Positions 5,053 through 6,242 of a stretch of DNA of 6,242 nucleotides are shown piece after piece (the first letter of the stretch is position 1; every line of letters starts with the position of its first letter). The notes under the pieces are model-generated. The model saw only the letters and a list, made by a program, of their open reading frames with translations, was not told the origin of the DNA and searched no databases. The DNA lies in the NCBI RefSeq assembly GCF_040654855.1, contig NZ_JBFAIU010000399.1, forward strand, positions 1 to 6,242, given 5' to 3'. The translations under genes were made by a program, and so were the position numbers. This DNA is from Asanoa sp040654855 (GTDB lineage: Bacteria; Actinomycetota; Actinomycetes; Mycobacteriales; Micromonosporaceae).

Positions 5053-6242
5053 GCGGCGGCCGCCCGCAACGCGGCGCCCAGGTCGCGGGCGGTGCCGCCG
5101 GCGGCCAGCCCGTCGACGGCGGCGAGCACGGCACCGGCGGGGCCGGGGAAGCGGTGGTCGAGCAGCCGCCGCGCCTTCGCGCGCAGCGCCGACCGGTCGA
5201 AGGCGCGGGTGGCGTCGCCCCGCGGCAGGTCGGCGGACCCGGTCAGCACGCTGCCGTCGGCGCGGGTCACGGTGACCCGGGCCGGGCGGCCGGCCGGGTA
5301 GCCGGCGTCGAGCTCCGGGTCGTGCCGCACCTCGACCCGCGCGGCCAGGTCGCGTACCGCCGCCGAGCCGACCGTCGCCGCGGTCAGCGTGGTCTCGTCC
5401 AGCGTGCCGAAGAGCAGCCCGACCGCGACGGAGGTGGGCACGCTGAAGCGGGCGGCCAGCTCCGTGTCGGCGACGCGGTCGAAGCGGGCCGCGTGCGCGA
5501 ACGCCCGCACCCGCACCGACGCGACGTCGAGCAGCGGTCCGGTGGCGGCCACGATGTCGGCGACGGCGTCGTTGACCCCGTGCAGGTGGGCGCAGGTCGG
5601 GTGCGCCTTGGTGTAGCCGCCGAGCACCTCGAAGCCGCCGTCGTCGGCCAGGCCCGACCAGTCGCGGGCGGCGACCGCCGCGAAGTGCCGGTCCAGCGCA
5701 CCGGGCAGGGGAGCGAGGCCCGCCACCGCGGCCGCGCCCAGGCTCGCGCCGAGCTGCACCGAGGCGCCGAGGAACGCGTGCCCGCCGGAGTGGCCCGCGA
5801 AGACGGTCGCCGCGTCGGTGAGGAGCACCGCCGAGCCGGCCAGCTCGATCGCCCGGCGCAGCGCGGCCGCGTCGCCGGGAGCCAGCAGCCGCGCCACGCC
5901 GGCCGCGGCGCCCACCTGGCCCCAGGTGCCGATGTCATGCACCCCGTCCGGCGTGCCGCCCATCGCGCGTCCGACCCGCACGCCGGCCTCGTAGCCGGCG
6001 AGCACGGCGGAGAGCAGCGCGGCGCCGGACAGGTCGCGCTCCTCGGCGACGGCGAACACGGCGGGCACGACGTGCGACGCCGGATGGCCGCGGGCCGGCC
6101 GGTGGCCGTCCTGCAGCTGATCGGCGGCGATGGCGGCGCCGTTGCGGAACTGCGCGTCGGCGGCGGGCCAGCGGTGCGGCGAGCCGACCACTGTGGAGAG
6201 ACCGGTCGCGGCGCCGGAGAGCGCCGCGAGCTCTGCCCGGCC
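5049..6242 (-). CDS. MmgE/PrpD family protein, 5' end outside window (partial)
   Basis: This is the 2-methylcitrate dehydratase / cis-aconitate decarboxylase / epimerase superfamily, whose members are cytosolic and act on small carboxylic acids. The frame is open to the right edge. A GTG exists at 6191, but the 17 codons before it continue family-like sequence (AELAALSGAATG), so the true start lies outside; 397 residues are visible. Counting from that internal GTG codon, FRNGAA at 15-20, the acidic stretch DQLQDGH (24-30) and GHPASHVVPA (35-44) match the family's active-site region. GVHDIGTWG (83-91) carries the conserved His, and TKAHPTCAHLHGVNDA (194-209) matches the Lys/His segment opening the C-terminal domain. 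RFSVPTSVA is also typical. It ends in an Ala-rich tail and overlaps the next gene by 4 bp (GTGA). Family is confident; the substrate is unknown and PrpD itself should not be assumed. Confidence 0.9.
   Translation of the reverse strand, partial: GRAELAALSGAATGLSTVVGSPHRWPAADAQFRNGAAIAADQLQDGHRPARGHPASHVVPAVFAVAEERDLSGAALLSAVLAGYEAGVRVGRAMGGTPDGVHDIGTWGQVGAAAGVARLLAPGDAAALRRAIELAGSAVLLTDAATVFAGHSGGHAFLGASVQLGASLGAAAVAGLAPLPGALDRHFAAVAARDWSGLADDGGFEVLGGYTKAHPTCAHLHGVNDAVADIVAATGPLLDVASVRVRAFAHAARFDRVADTELAARFSVPTSVAVGLLFGTLDETTLTAATVGSAAVRDLAARVEVRHDPELDAGYPAGRPARVTVTRADGSVLTGSADLPRGDATRAFDRSALRAKARRLLDHRFPGPAGAVLAAVDGLAAGGTARDLGAALRAAAA

Noticed and set aside
4172..5134. Upstream extension of the split-barrel frame across DUF3891
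   Set aside because: Shadow of DUF3891 in another frame. The TGATG junction and GGAG site place the start at 4171.
5049..6191. GTG at 6191 as the true start of the first MmgE/PrpD gene
   Set aside because: The frame is open and family-like upstream to the edge, and the N-terminal helices would be missing if translation began here.

Overview
The window is very GC-rich DNA with strong G/C at third codon positions and long spurious open frames on the opposite strand. This points to a high-GC actinomycete, possibly of the Micromonosporaceae or Pseudonocardiaceae type; the genus cannot be fixed from this sequence. All eight supported genes lie on the minus strand, so transcription runs from the right edge (6242) to the left edge (1). 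No RNA gene, mobile element, CRISPR array, transporter or regulator is visible.

In order of transcription the genes are: (1) an MmgE/PrpD-family protein whose 5' end lies beyond the right edge (5049-6242); (2) a DUF3891-family protein (4171-5052); (3) a pyridoxamine 5'-phosphate oxidase-like split-barrel protein (3665-4171); (4) a small EthD-like dimeric alpha/beta-barrel protein (3315-3668); (5) a 191-residue protein that reads as an MmgE/PrpD helical domain alone, without the catalytic residues or C-terminal domain (2743-3318); (6) a luciferase-like (LLM) flavin/F420-type oxidoreductase (1781-2746); (7) a second, complete MmgE/PrpD protein (414-1778); and (8) a VOC/glyoxalase-fold protein that stops about halfway through its second module (34-354). 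A GC hairpin follows that stop (15-34) and may end the transcript.

Junctions 1 to 6 are overlapping stop/start pairs (GTGA, TGATG and three ATGA), the 6/7 gap is 2 bp, and only the 7/8 gap (59 bp) is larger. This is a single tightly coupled operon. The content (two or three dehydratase/decarboxylase/epimerase-fold proteins, two flavin- or F420-type redox proteins, an EthD-like protein and a VOC protein) suggests catabolism or tailoring of an organic acid. The substrate cannot be read from sequence, and I do not recognise this exact gene set as a described pathway.

The most unusual items are the domain-only MmgE/PrpD paralogue inside the operon, the pair of divergent full-size MmgE/PrpD proteins, and the truncated VOC gene at the operon's end.
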